From Zeimonas sp964538505 (GTDB taxonomy: Bacteria > Pseudomonadota > Gammaproteobacteria > Burkholderiales > Burkholderiaceae_E), in contig CAZIDY010000005.1 of assembly GCA_964538505.1 (NCBI GenBank), positions 1-64,000 of the forward strand: DNA of 64,000 nucleotides, read 5' to 3'. The notes beneath the pieces were generated by a model. It was not told the origin of the DNA. It did not search any database and saw nothing but the letters and a program-made list of their open reading frames with translations. Shown in pieces: positions 40,112-49,177 of this stretch (positions are counted from its first letter, which is position 1; each line of letters begins with the position of its first letter). A program made the translations under genes and the position numbers.

Positions 40112-40744
40112 TCAAGTGGATTTCGGATCTACGCCGATTTCGATGACGGCGTCGGAGACGAAGCGGTACGGAGGAACGACCAGATTCGTCGGCGCGGGCA
40201 CGTTGCGATAGACGCGGGCGGCGAGATCGAAATACGAGCCGTGACACGGACAGAAGAAGCCGCCCGGCCAGCGGGGACGAAGGTCGGGCGCGTTGACGTC
40301 CGGGCGGTACGTGGGAATACAGCCGAGATGCGTGCAAATCGCCACGTAGACGCCGATCTCCGGACGAATCGAACGATACGGATTCGAGGCATAGGGAGGC
40401 TGCTGTTCGGCGCGGTGCGACAACGGATCGACCAGCAATGCGTGCAATTCCTGCGACTGCAGGCTTTCCAGCTGAGCGGGACTGCGTCGAAGGATCCATA
40501 CCGGCTTTCCCCGCCATTCGACGGTCATCAGTTTCTCTTCCCGCAGGCCGGCGATCGACGCCGTAACCGGCGCGCCGACCGCCTTCGCGCGTTCGCTCGG
40601 CGCGAACGACGCAACGAACGGAACGCCGGCAGCGACCACTCCGGCGCCACCGACGCCGGTCGTCATCCAGGTGATGCGGCGGCGCGAAGCATCGGGTCGA
40701 TCGATGGGTTTCGCTGGAACGGGAGGTTTCGCGGAATCGGCCAT
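40112..40744 (-). CDS. petA: Rieske iron-sulfur protein (ubiquinol-cytochrome c reductase type), orphan
   Basis: The 210-residue protein has a basic N-terminus with one hydrophobic anchor (ITWMTTGVGGAGVVAAGVPF) and the [2Fe-2S] motifs CTHLGC (137-142) and CPCHGS (165-170). It matches the Rieske subunit of the bc1 complex, yet no cytochrome b or c1 gene is nearby. It could be an alternative subunit for the main complex under stress or a stand-alone electron carrier. It is six bases from the phosphoketolase stop. A scrap resembling its residues 69-80 occurs at 20490. Confidence 0.88.
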   Translation of the reverse strand: MADSAKPPVPAKPIDRPDASRRRITWMTTGVGGAGVVAAGVPFVASFAPSERAKAVGAPVTASIAGLREEKLMTVEWRGKPVWILRRSPAQLESLQSQELHALLVDPLSHRAEQQPPYASNPYRSIRPEIGVYVAICTHLGCIPTYRPDVNAPDLRPRWPGGFFCPCHGSYFDLAARVYRNVPAPTNLVVPPYRFVSDAVIEIGVDPKST

Positions 40745-40750
40745 GGTGGT

Positions 40751-43267
40751 TCAACGCAAGGTTTCCGGGTCGCCGTGCCCCTGCACGGCAGCCCATTCGG
40801 GCGCCGCCAGCCAGTTCTCCGACGGAACGCCCATCGTCTCCGCCGCTCGCGCGAGCACATGGGCCCAGGTGCATCGATTCGCGAACGACATGCCGAACGT
40901 GTCCAGCGTTCCGCCGCGGTTGATGAAGCCAAGGTACGAGGTTCGTCGCGGACCGGTGTCGATCCGGCGAAGCGCGCCGGCGATCGGCTCAGGCCTCGTG
41001 TGCGAGACAACGATCCGCGCGTCGCTGTGCTCGGGAAACATCTCGGCGAGGTCGTCGTCCGTCAGGGTAGCGCCGGCCTGGGCGCTGTCGTGCGGCGTCT
41101 TGAATCTGCCGGGCTCGATGACGACGACCACTGCATGCGCCACGGCGTGCTGCGCCAACCGTTTCGATGCACGAAGCACCTCGACGAGTTGGTACGAGCC
41201 GACCGCCACCAGAACGAGCTTCTCTTCGGACGCACCAGAGCCGACCAGGCGCAACATTCCTTGTGCGGCAAGTCGCCGAGCCTGCGCCTCATTCAATACA
41301 CTCGGCACGGGTCGCTTCGGCACGACCATCACCCATATCTGGCCCTGAGTGCGGTAGCAGGCATCCATGCAGGCGAGCGCCGCGTTCCAGTCGGGCGGAA
41401 ATACAACCCGGGCACGATCGGGGGGCTCGGCCATCCACGCTTCGCATAACGTCGGATCCTGGTGCGACAGCTCATTCTTGCCGTTCTCCCAAGTGTGAGA
41501 ACTGACGACGATTGGCACCGAAAGCCAGCGCGGTGGGCGTCCCGCCGCCGCCTGGCCGCGAGCGAAAATCATCTCCTGACGCATGGCGCCAAGCATCTTC
41601 ACCGCAAACGCTTCGTAACTGACGACGAGATTCAGCCCCGCCTTGTTGGCGAGCGCCGCGCAGACGACCGCCTCCTCGTTGAGCGCGGTAATTACTGCGC
41701 CGTCGACCGCTTCCGGCACGTTCGCTTCCGGCTCGGCCACTCGATGCCGGAAGTGCTCGAGCGTGCGAGCCATGCCGTTGCTGCGCAATTCATCGGGGTT
41801 TCCGATCCGCACGCGCAACGTCGGATTTGCTTGCGCGAGCGCGATGAACGCGTCGTCGAGCGCGCTCATCGGCGATCGGGTCGCTGAGGAATCCGCATCG
41901 CGCCAGGGCAGCTCGGCCGGTTCGCAACGAACGTCGCGCACGGCGAGCGGGTGGTCGCGCTCCAACGGGCGCCGTTGCGACTCGTGATTGGACAATCGGC
42001 GCAGCGACTGCGAGAGCTCGTCCGGCGGCACCCAGAGTTTTCGTGCCGCCTCGTTGAAGCGGGTTCGCGCCTGCTCGTCGAGCGCAGGGTTCGCGCCCAA
42101 CGGCAGGTTGTGCGAAAGATTCGTCCCGGCGCCGGGGAATCCGTACCCCTTGGGGGCCTGCGCAATCGTGTAGTGAAGGGCGGCGGGATATTCGAGCGCA
42201 CCCGCGTGGGCGGCGGCCGCGCACGCAGCCAGGCGTGCTTCCGCCTCCAGGATGGCCCATGCAAAGGCAGCGGGATCGGTGCCATCGATGACGATCGGGT
42301 CAAAGCCGTTCAGGCGCAAATGATCGGTGAACCAGGCGACGCCCCCATCCTGTTCCATCGAGCTGCGCTGCTCGATGCGGCGGCCGTTGAGGATCATGAT
42401 CGGCACCGCCAGCCCCGTGTCCTGCGCCCGCCACCAGCGCGGAGCCCAGTCCGCACCCCGTTGCTCCTCGAACGAACCGTCGCTCAGGAAAGCGACGAGC
42501 GTTTCGCCCGGCATCGGCATGTGCACGTATTGAAGCTCGGCGAAACCGAGATATCCGCCTTCGATGAGACCTCCGGCCGTGTGCGCATTGACATGACTGC
42601 CGAGCGGCGTGCCCGGTTCGCCGTCGGCGTCGATCGCGTACGAGTAAAAATCGGCGCACAGGCGGGAAAGGCCCGTATCGGAGACGTCGTAGCGCGCTGA
42701 CTGTTCGGGATGCAGGTTGCTCGTCAGCGCATTCACGGCCTCGATGGCCGCAACACTGTGTCCCTGCCCCATCAGCCATGAACGCGTCCGCCCGGTGAGC
42801 GCGTTGGCGAGCAGATAACCGACGTATGCGGGGACCATGTTCAGCGATCCGCCGACGTGCCCCTCGGGCGTCTTCTTGAAATCACCGGCTTGTACAGGCT
42901 CTCCGTCGAGTCGTACCTTCCGGGCATAGCTCATGTGCACGACGAGCCACATCGCTGCGCTGGCGAGGCGGTCGGCGGCGGCGAAGAGTCGCCACACGTC
43001 GGCAGACGCATCAGCGGGCTCGCGCTCCAGTGCCACCTCGTGCACCAGGCGACGAACGCGCAACTGCGTCTGATCGTCGTGACGTATCGCACCGAAACCC
43101 TTCGTCCACCGTGCGAAGTCTTCGTCGCGCAGTCGTGCCCTCGCCGCCGCTGCCGCGAGGCGGTGCATTTCATGCGTCGGCAGCGAGGCACCTGCTTCGT
43201 GACGGTACGGGAATGGCGGGGAGCCGTCGGAAACATCCCCGGTTCGATCGGTCGGGATCGTGCTCAT
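40751..43267 (-). CDS. xfp: Divergent xylulose 5-phosphate/fructose 6-phosphate phosphoketolase
   Basis: The 838-residue protein keeps XFP hallmarks: KKTPEGHVGGSLNMVPAY, GQGHSVAAIEAVNAL, and SSHTWENGKNELSHQDPTL in the central domain. The usual thiamine-site motif GDGEAETGPLA is replaced by SDGSFEEQRGADWAPRWW, marking a divergent subgroup. Phosphoketolase cleaves a ketose phosphate with phosphate to acetyl phosphate, giving ATP without a full glycolysis. The ATG at 43267 follows GGGAGA; a longer in-frame start overlaps the preceding gene. Confidence 0.88.
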   Translation of the reverse strand: MSTIPTDRTGDVSDGSPPFPYRHEAGASLPTHEMHRLAAAAARARLRDEDFARWTKGFGAIRHDDQTQLRVRRLVHEVALEREPADASADVWRLFAAADRLASAAMWLVVHMSYARKVRLDGEPVQAGDFKKTPEGHVGGSLNMVPAYVGYLLANALTGRTRSWLMGQGHSVAAIEAVNALTSNLHPEQSARYDVSDTGLSRLCADFYSYAIDADGEPGTPLGSHVNAHTAGGLIEGGYLGFAELQYVHMPMPGETLVAFLSDGSFEEQRGADWAPRWWRAQDTGLAVPIMILNGRRIEQRSSMEQDGGVAWFTDHLRLNGFDPIVIDGTDPAAFAWAILEAEARLAACAAAAHAGALEYPAALHYTIAQAPKGYGFPGAGTNLSHNLPLGANPALDEQARTRFNEAARKLWVPPDELSQSLRRLSNHESQRRPLERDHPLAVRDVRCEPAELPWRDADSSATRSPMSALDDAFIALAQANPTLRVRIGNPDELRSNGMARTLEHFRHRVAEPEANVPEAVDGAVITALNEEAVVCAALANKAGLNLVVSYEAFAVKMLGAMRQEMIFARGQAAAGRPPRWLSVPIVVSSHTWENGKNELSHQDPTLCEAWMAEPPDRARVVFPPDWNAALACMDACYRTQGQIWVMVVPKRPVPSVLNEAQARRLAAQGMLRLVGSGASEEKLVLVAVGSYQLVEVLRASKRLAQHAVAHAVVVVIEPGRFKTPHDSAQAGATLTDDDLAEMFPEHSDARIVVSHTRPEPIAGALRRIDTGPRRTSYLGFINRGGTLDTFGMSFANRCTWAHVLARAAETMGVPSENWLAAPEWAAVQGHGDPETLR

Positions 43268-43283
43268 TCTCGTTGTCTCCCTT

Positions 43284-43943
43284 TCACGCGGAACCTGCTT
43301 CGGCGATTGGGCCAACCCTTGGCCAGAAGCGCGGGGTACGCTGCGCGTACTCACGCCATTGCGCGCCAAAGCGCCGCTCGACTTCGCGCTCCTCGGAAAG
43401 CGCCAAACGCAGGTACATCACGCACAGGATCGGGAACATCGCCAACGTGAGAAGCGTTGGCCACTGCAGCAGAAAGCCGAACATGATCAGCACGAAGCCG
43501 GCGTATTGCGGATGACGCATTCTCGCGTAGGGCCCGGTCGTTGCCAGCGTTCCCGAGCGTTGGCTCGAATAGAGCACCGTCCACGAAGCCGACAAAAGCC
43601 AGAAGCCGCCGCCGATGAACACCGCGCTCAACAGGTGAAACGGTCCGAAATGCGGATTTGTGCGCCAGCCGAACATCATCTCGAGCAGGTGGCCGGCATC
43701 GTGCGACAGAAAGTCGACTCCGGGGAACTTCGAGCCCAGCCAACCCGACAGCAGATAGATCGTCAGCGGAAAGCCGTACATCTCGGCGAACAACGCGACC
43801 AAGAATCCGGAGAACGCGCCGAAGGAGCGCCAGTCGCGGCTCGACTGCGGCTTGGCGAAGCTGAAGGCGAAGATGATGAACACCAGCGAATTGATGACTA
43901 CCAGGGACCACAGTCCATAGGCCGGTACGTTGTCGTGGGACAT
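43284..43943 (-). CDS. Isoprenylcysteine carboxyl methyltransferase-like membrane protein
   Basis: The 219-residue protein has about five hydrophobic helices and the SAM-binding C-terminal pattern GPYARMRHPQYAGFVLIMFG ... EEREVERRFG of the ICMT/phospholipid methyltransferase superfamily. Bacterial members have varied or unknown substrates. It is the second gene of the operon, 20 bases after the DUF2933 gene. Confidence 0.8.
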   Translation of the reverse strand: MSHDNVPAYGLWSLVVINSLVFIIFAFSFAKPQSSRDWRSFGAFSGFLVALFAEMYGFPLTIYLLSGWLGSKFPGVDFLSHDAGHLLEMMFGWRTNPHFGPFHLLSAVFIGGGFWLLSASWTVLYSSQRSGTLATTGPYARMRHPQYAGFVLIMFGFLLQWPTLLTLAMFPILCVMYLRLALSEEREVERRFGAQWREYAQRTPRFWPRVGPIAEAGSA

Positions 43944-43963
43944 GCTCGTTCTCGTTGGCGTGT

Positions 43964-44233
43964 TCAGTGCTTGTGTGTCGGTTGCTGCGACGAAGAGCGC
44001 GTCGAAGCGTCCGAGCCGGAATTACCGCCGCCATGACCTCCATGTCCCCCGTGGAAGAAGTGCATCAGCGGACACAGCGCAAGCAGTAGGAAGGGAAGCC
44101 AGCCCAGCAGATGCGCGCGATGTTCGGTCCACAGGAAGAAGGCGCCAATGGCGAGGAAGCCGAAGAACACCCATGAGGCTGCACGTCGGCCGCTTTCGCC
44201 TCGACCGGGATCTCGTTGTGAGCGGTTCGACAT
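43964..44233 (-). CDS. DUF2933 small membrane protein, His/Gly-rich tail
   Basis: The 89-residue protein has two hydrophobic helices (WVFFGFLAIGAFFLW and LLGWLPFLLLALCPLMHFF), then HGGHGGHGGG and an end of PTHKH. This is the DUF2933 pattern, often found beside copper and heavy-metal genes. It heads the nine-gene leftward operon, and its histidines suggest metal binding (inference). Confidence 0.8.
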   Translation of the reverse strand: MSNRSQRDPGRGESGRRAASWVFFGFLAIGAFFLWTEHRAHLLGWLPFLLLALCPLMHFFHGGHGGHGGGNSGSDASTRSSSQQPTHKH

Positions 44234-44325
44234 GATTGCCTTTCCTGCTGCTTGATTTCATCGACCGGGCCTGGGACTGCACGAATACGTCGCGTTCGAT
44301 CGTCGCTCTCGATTCCGCTAGCGCC

Positions 44326-44398
44326 AGTATGACGCTGAGGAAGTGGTGATCAGATGACGCGTGCGTTACATGTCCGTAATGCAAAGCGCGGGTTACAT
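44326..44398 (-). promoter_or_regulatory. Double shared-motif promoter of the nine-gene operon
   Basis: On the minus strand two ATGTAAC copies occur, at 44393-44398 and 44366-44371 (hexamer positions), 27 bases apart. From the nearer one the 34-base spacing leads to CATACT (44326-44331), a -10-like hexamer. It is the only promoter in the set with two copies. The DUF2933 ATG is 93 bases downstream of the -10. Confidence 0.65.
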
Positions 44399-44510
44399 AG
44401 AAGTAATCCCGGGGTCATCTCAGGGCCGGGTCGAGGAAGGACAATCGATTCACCGGGCCTTCGTCTTGTGCCTGCCGTTGCTTCCCGGTACAGCGGCGAA
44501 GGAGCTTTCG

Positions 44511-45698
44511 ATGTCGAATCCTGGAGTGGTCCTGTGCGCAGCTGTGCGCACCGCGATCGGAGGCTACGGCGGCGCGCTGAAAGACGTTCCCGCGACCGAC
44601 CTCGGTGCAATGGCGATTCGCGAGGTGCTCTCGAGAGCGAACCTGAACGGCGATGACATCGATACGGTGGTCATGGGCCAGGTCGTTCAGGCCGGCGCGA
44701 AGATGAATCCCGCGCGCCAGGCCGCGATGGCGGCGGGTATCGCAGACGCAGTCCCCGCGATGACGGTGAATCGTGTATGCGGATCGGGCGCACAAGCCAT
44801 TGCGACGGCAGCGCAGGAAGTCATGCTCGGTTTCGTCCAGTGTGCAATCGCCGGTGGCATGGAGAACATGGATCAGTCGCCGTACCTGATGAACGGCGGG
44901 CGATGGGGCTACCGGATGGGGGACGCGCAGATCCACGACAGCATGCTGCGCGACGGACTGAACGATGCGTTCAGTGGCCAGCATTCGGGCTGGGTGACCG
45001 AAGACCTGGTTTCGAAGTTCGAGATCTCACGTGAGGCTCAGGATCGCTGGGCGCTGCGTTCACAAACACGATTCAGCGGCGCGCAGGCGGCGGGCAAGTT
45101 CGACGCGGAGATCGCGCCGGTCGAAATCCCGACGCGCAAGGGACGCGTCGTTTTCGAGCGGGACGAACACAACCGCCCCGATATGACGCTCGAGTCGCTC
45201 GCGAAGTTGAAGCCGGCCTTCCGCAACGACGGCACCATCACTGCGGGCAACGCTCCGGGCCTGAACGCCGGTGCGGCCGCGCTGATCGTTGCCAACGCCG
45301 CGTGGGCCGAGAAACGCGGTCTGGAGCCGATGGCACGCCTTGTGGCGTACGGCGTCGGGGCCGTCGAGCCGGGCATGTTCGGACTCGGCCCCTTGCCAGC
45401 CGTACGTCAGGCGCTGCAGCGAGCCGGTTGGCAACTTGCAGACATCGAGCGAGCGGAAATCAACGAGGCGTTCGCGGCGATCGCGCTCGCGCTCACCAGG
45501 GAACTCGGTTTATCGGAGGAGGTTGTGAACGTCGAGGGCGGCGCAATAGCGCATGGACACCCGATCGGCGCCACGGGGGCGGTGCTGACCACCCGGCTTC
45601 TGCATTCGATGCGACGCGACGGCGTCCGCCGTGGCCTGGTGACGCTTTGCATAGGCGGGGGGCAAGGGGTTGCACTCGCGCTCGAAGCGGTTCGGTGA
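44511..45698 (+). CDS. Acetyl-CoA C-acetyltransferase (thiolase)
   Basis: The 395-residue protein has the thiolase active-site cysteine in NRVCGSGAQAIATAAQ, the NEAFA segment and the GGAIAHGHPIGATG and CIGGGQG C-terminal motifs. It joins two acetyl-CoA to acetoacetyl-CoA or does the reverse. In PHB-forming betaproteobacteria this is PhaA; a reductase or PhaC is not adjacent, but the PhaC-like DUF3141 protein follows. AAGGAG precedes the ATG at 44511. Confidence 0.92.
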   Translation: MSNPGVVLCAAVRTAIGGYGGALKDVPATDLGAMAIREVLSRANLNGDDIDTVVMGQVVQAGAKMNPARQAAMAAGIADAVPAMTVNRVCGSGAQAIATAAQEVMLGFVQCAIAGGMENMDQSPYLMNGGRWGYRMGDAQIHDSMLRDGLNDAFSGQHSGWVTEDLVSKFEISREAQDRWALRSQTRFSGAQAAGKFDAEIAPVEIPTRKGRVVFERDEHNRPDMTLESLAKLKPAFRNDGTITAGNAPGLNAGAAALIVANAAWAEKRGLEPMARLVAYGVGAVEPGMFGLGPLPAVRQALQRAGWQLADIERAEINEAFAAIALALTRELGLSEEVVNVEGGAIAHGHPIGATGAVLTTRLLHSMRRDGVRRGLVTLCIGGGQGVALALEAVR

Positions 45699-45796
45699 CG
45701 ACTGAGTGAGAAACCGACGACCGATCACGGCCCGCACGGCGCCCGCACTACGCATGCCGAAGCGGCGCCGCCCATGCACGAGGGCGGGCACACGCG

Positions 45797-46110
45797 CGCG
45801 ACGCCCATGACAAGCACGCCGGCTACAGCGTGTCGATGTTCCGCAACACGAGGCCGGCGACATCGTGCTCGTGCGCAGCGATCCGCGCGACGTGCCGCGT
45901 ATCGTGAATCTCTCGCGCGCGAGCTACCGCAAGATGATCCAGAACCTGTGGTGGGCTGCGGGCTACAACATCGTCGCGATCCCGCTCGCGGCGGGCGTGC
46001 TCGCGCCGTGGGGCGTGCTGCTCACTCCGGCGGTCGGCGCGGTGCTGATGTCGCTGAGCACGATCATCGTGGCGGTCAATGCGCAGCTCCTGCGGCGCGT
46101 GCGGCTGTGA
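45797..46110 (+). pseudogene. Cu+/heavy-metal P-type ATPase relic (N- and C-terminal ends joined)
   Basis: The first part reads HDKHAGYSVSMFR, the stretch before helix 1 of CopB-like P1B ATPases. After about base 45846 a different frame gives AGDIVLVRSDPRDVPRIVNL, ASYRKMIQNLWWAAGYNI and the two final helices ending at base 46110, the typical C-terminus of the same family. Phosphorylation (DKTGT), ATP-binding and metal-site regions are missing, so an internal deletion of several hundred codons with a frame change has occurred. The C-terminal part alone could be read as an 81-residue membrane protein. Confidence 0.75.
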
Positions 46111-46180
46111 ACGACTCAACGCGACGCGTTTTCGGCAACGGCACGCAGCGTGCAAGTAACCAGGAAGGCATAGACGACAC

Positions 46181-48490
46181 ATGAGCACCGACGAAACGAA
46201 ACCCATCCATTTCAATCCTCTCGAGCTCGGCGGATGGCGCCTCGCGCAGGCCGCGACGGAGTACGCCGTCGACGCCTGGCAGCGCGGCGCGCTGTACGCC
46301 GACGTGATGCGCCGGCGCGGCAACCAGTACCAGGAGCACCTCCGCGAGGCGGTGCCGCACGTACTCGACTTCCCCTTCGAGCCGGTCATGTCGGGACGCG
46401 ATCTCGAGCGGCCGGTCAACTACTGGCTGGTCCGCATCCTGCTCTCCGAGGACGTGACCACCGATCCGCGCAAGCGGCCATTCGTGGTGCTCGATCCGCG
46501 GGCCGGACACGGGCCGGGCATCGGCGGCTTCAAGGCCGACAGCGAGGTCGGGGTCGCCCTGCGCGCCGGCCACCCCTGCTATTTCGTCGGGTTCCTGCCC
46601 GACCCGGTGCCGGGACAAACAGTCGAGGACGTGATGCGCGCCGAAGCGGCATTCCTGGAGCGCGTCATCGCTCTGCACCCGGAGAGCGAGGGCAAGCCGG
46701 TGGTGATCGGCAACTGCCAGGCAGGTTGGCAGGTCCTGATGACCGCCGCGATGCGGCCGGAGCTCTTCGGCCCGATCATCGTGCCCGGCACGCCGCTCTC
46801 GTACTGGGCCGGCTGGCGGGGCAAGAACCCGATGCGCTACGCCGGCGGGTTGCTCGGCGGGAGCTGGCTGACGGCGCTCACCAGCGACCTGGGCGCCGGC
46901 CGCTTCGACGGCGCGTGGCTGGTCGCGAACTTCGAGAACCTCAATCCCGCCAATACCCTGTGGACCAAGCAGTACGACCTGTACGCCAAGGTGGATACGG
47001 AGGCCGAGCGCTATCTCGGCTTCGAGCAGTACTGGGGCGGGTACGTCTTCCTGAGCGACGTCGAGATGCAGTGGCTCGTCGACAACCTGTTCGTCGGGAA
47101 TCGCCTGGCGACGGCGGAACTGATCACCTCCGACGGCATCCGCCTGGACCTGCGCAACATCCGCTCGCCCATCGTCGTGTTCTGCTCGATGGGCGACAAC
47201 ATCACGCCGCCGCCCCAGGCGCTCGGCTGGATCATCGACCTCTATCGCGACGACGCCGACGTAAAGGCGCACGGCCAGACCATCGTCTACGCCCTGCACG
47301 AGAGCGTCGGCCACCTCGGCATCTTCGTGTCGGGAAGCGTGGGACGCAAAGAGCACAAGGAGTTCGGCGAGAACATCGACTACATCGACGTGCTGCCGCC
47401 GGGCATCTACCACGCCAGGCTGGACGCGAAGACGGAGCACACCCTCAACCCGGACCTCGTGGTGGGGGACTACGTGCTCGCGTTCGAAAAGAGCGGGGTC
47501 GAGGAGGTGCGCAAGATCGTCGCGCCGGATCCGGAGTCGGACCGGCGATTCGCGGCGGCGGCCCGCATCTCCGAGATGAACCTGGGCCTGTACCGAACGT
47601 TCCTCCAGCCGCTGGTGCGCGCAGCCGTCACCCCCCACTGGGCGGAGTCGCTGCAGCGGCTGCATCCGTTGCGCCTGTCCTACGAGCTGATGTCTGACGC
47701 CAGTCCGCTGTCGGGTCCGATCGCCAAGGGCGCCGACAAAGTGCGCGAGAACCGCGCGCCGGCGAGCGCCGCCAATCCGTTTCTGCAGCTGCAGGAGATG
47801 TTCTCGCAGACCGTCGCGAGATCGCTCGACCAGTGGCGCATGATCCGCGACGACGCCTGCGAGAAGACCTTCGAGGCGATCTACGGCTCGCCCTGGATCC
47901 AGGCGCTCGCCGGGCTGAACGCCGATGACGGCGCCGCCCCCCGACCCCATCCGGGGGTGACGCCCGAGCATCGGGAGTACGTCGCACGGGAAGTCGAAAG
48001 GCTGCGCGCCAGCCTGGCCGAGGGCGGCGCGGTCGAGGCCGGACTGCGGGCGATCGGCTTCATCACTCGCTCGCGCGGCGAGGTCGACGAGCGCGGGTTC
48101 AACATCCTCCGCAAGTTCCGCGAGGTCCATTGCTGCCGCATCCTTCCCCTTTCGGACTATAAGCAGATGGTTCGCCAGCAGGCGCTGCTCATGGACCTTG
48201 ACGAAGATGCCGCAGTGGCTGCGATCCCTGCGCTGTTGGAACAGGCCGATCCGGCCGACATTCGGGACGTGGCCGCGATCGTCGAAGAGGCGGTGGCGGC
48301 TTCGGCGGAACAGACGCCGGAAGAACGGCAGCGCCTCGAACAGATGCAAGCGCTGTTCGAGGCGGCGGCGCGCAGCCCGAAGGAGGCGCGCGCATCGAGC
48401 GCCGGCGCCGTCGCCGGATCGGACGGGAGACGCAAGGTGCCGGCGGCTATCACCAAGACTGCACAGCGAGGGCGTGGGACGCCTCGATGA
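46181..48490 (+). CDS. DUF3141 (PhaC-like alpha/beta hydrolase) protein
   Basis: The 769-residue protein matches DUF3141: a hydrolase-like first part with a nucleophile elbow in IGNCQAGWQVLM, a Cys in the place of Ser as in PHA synthases, later motifs (SPIVVFCSMGDNITPP and the VGHLGIF histidine region), and a helical, charged C-terminal third. It is thought to act in polyhydroxyalkanoate or related acyl metabolism, but no activity is proven. It follows the ATPase relic by 70 bases. A thiolase gene upstream supports a PHB link (inference). Confidence 0.85.
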   Translation: MSTDETKPIHFNPLELGGWRLAQAATEYAVDAWQRGALYADVMRRRGNQYQEHLREAVPHVLDFPFEPVMSGRDLERPVNYWLVRILLSEDVTTDPRKRPFVVLDPRAGHGPGIGGFKADSEVGVALRAGHPCYFVGFLPDPVPGQTVEDVMRAEAAFLERVIALHPESEGKPVVIGNCQAGWQVLMTAAMRPELFGPIIVPGTPLSYWAGWRGKNPMRYAGGLLGGSWLTALTSDLGAGRFDGAWLVANFENLNPANTLWTKQYDLYAKVDTEAERYLGFEQYWGGYVFLSDVEMQWLVDNLFVGNRLATAELITSDGIRLDLRNIRSPIVVFCSMGDNITPPPQALGWIIDLYRDDADVKAHGQTIVYALHESVGHLGIFVSGSVGRKEHKEFGENIDYIDVLPPGIYHARLDAKTEHTLNPDLVVGDYVLAFEKSGVEEVRKIVAPDPESDRRFAAAARISEMNLGLYRTFLQPLVRAAVTPHWAESLQRLHPLRLSYELMSDASPLSGPIAKGADKVRENRAPASAANPFLQLQEMFSQTVARSLDQWRMIRDDACEKTFEAIYGSPWIQALAGLNADDGAAPRPHPGVTPEHREYVAREVERLRASLAEGGAVEAGLRAIGFITRSRGEVDERGFNILRKFREVHCCRILPLSDYKQMVRQQALLMDLDEDAAVAAIPALLEQADPADIRDVAAIVEEAVAASAEQTPEERQRLEQMQALFEAAARSPKEARASSAGAVAGSDGRRKVPAAITKTAQRGRGTPR

Positions 48491-48620
48491 GGCGGATCGA
48501 GATCACGTTCTGTAGCGCGCTCGAGCGATGGATCGGCGGCCGGGACAAAACGTACCGCTGCACAAGTGTCTCGGCATCAGGGGTTCCGGAATGCTCAGCC
48601 CCGATCAATCTCACGAATTC

Positions 48621-49097
48621 TCACGAATAACGTCGATACACCGAAGTCGTTCCGTCGTGTTGAACAAGCAGGACGTCGTAGGCATCCTTTCGCCCGCCAT
48701 ACTCCGCGCCGTCCATGCCGGGTGACCCGATCGGCATACCGGGCACCGCCAGTCCGATAGCGTTCGGCTTCTCGCTCAGCAAACGTCGAATGTCGCCGGC
48801 GGGAACGTGTCCTTCGATCGCGTAGCCCGCGACCACGGCGGTGTGGCAGGAGCCCAGTTTCCGAGGTATCCCGACTCGAGCCCGCGCATTCGTATTACCG
48901 CTATCGTTGATCGTCACGCGAAAGCCGTTGTCCTGCATGTGCCTCACCCAGTCCTTGCAGCAGCCGCAGGTCGGGCTCTTCCAGACCTCGACCGACGGCA
49001 TCGACGCCTGCGCGGTGACCCAGCCAGGGAAGCCAGTGACGAACGCGCCGAGAGCGAGGGCCGGCATCGTGACGATCGCACGTCGAAACTTCTTCAT
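48621..49097 (-). CDS. DUF411 copper-binding exported protein
   Basis: The 158-residue product has a basic start and signal segment (KKFRRAIVTMPALALGAFVTG) and the DUF411 core VEVWKSPTCGCCKDWVRHM with a CxCC metal site, then VAGYAIEGHVPAGDI and LAVPGMPIGSPGM. DUF411 proteins are periplasmic and associated with copper resistance. The ATG at 49097 opens the signal peptide; another in-frame ATG lies 12 bases upstream. Confidence 0.85.
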   Translation of the reverse strand: MKKFRRAIVTMPALALGAFVTGFPGWVTAQASMPSVEVWKSPTCGCCKDWVRHMQDNGFRVTINDSGNTNARARVGIPRKLGSCHTAVVAGYAIEGHVPAGDIRRLLSEKPNAIGLAVPGMPIGSPGMDGAEYGGRKDAYDVLLVQHDGTTSVYRRYS

Positions 49098-49177
49098 AGG
49101 ATGCTCCACACAAGCCGTGGTCGAGAGGAGGCGGCAGGGCGCGGAACGCGATCTCGCGCGATTTTCCGTTCCGCGGG

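Noticed and set aside
48487..48630. A 47-codon frame overlapping the DUF3141 stop as ATGA
   Set aside because: No homology, and it runs into the 3' end of the DUF411 gene on the other strand; probably chance.
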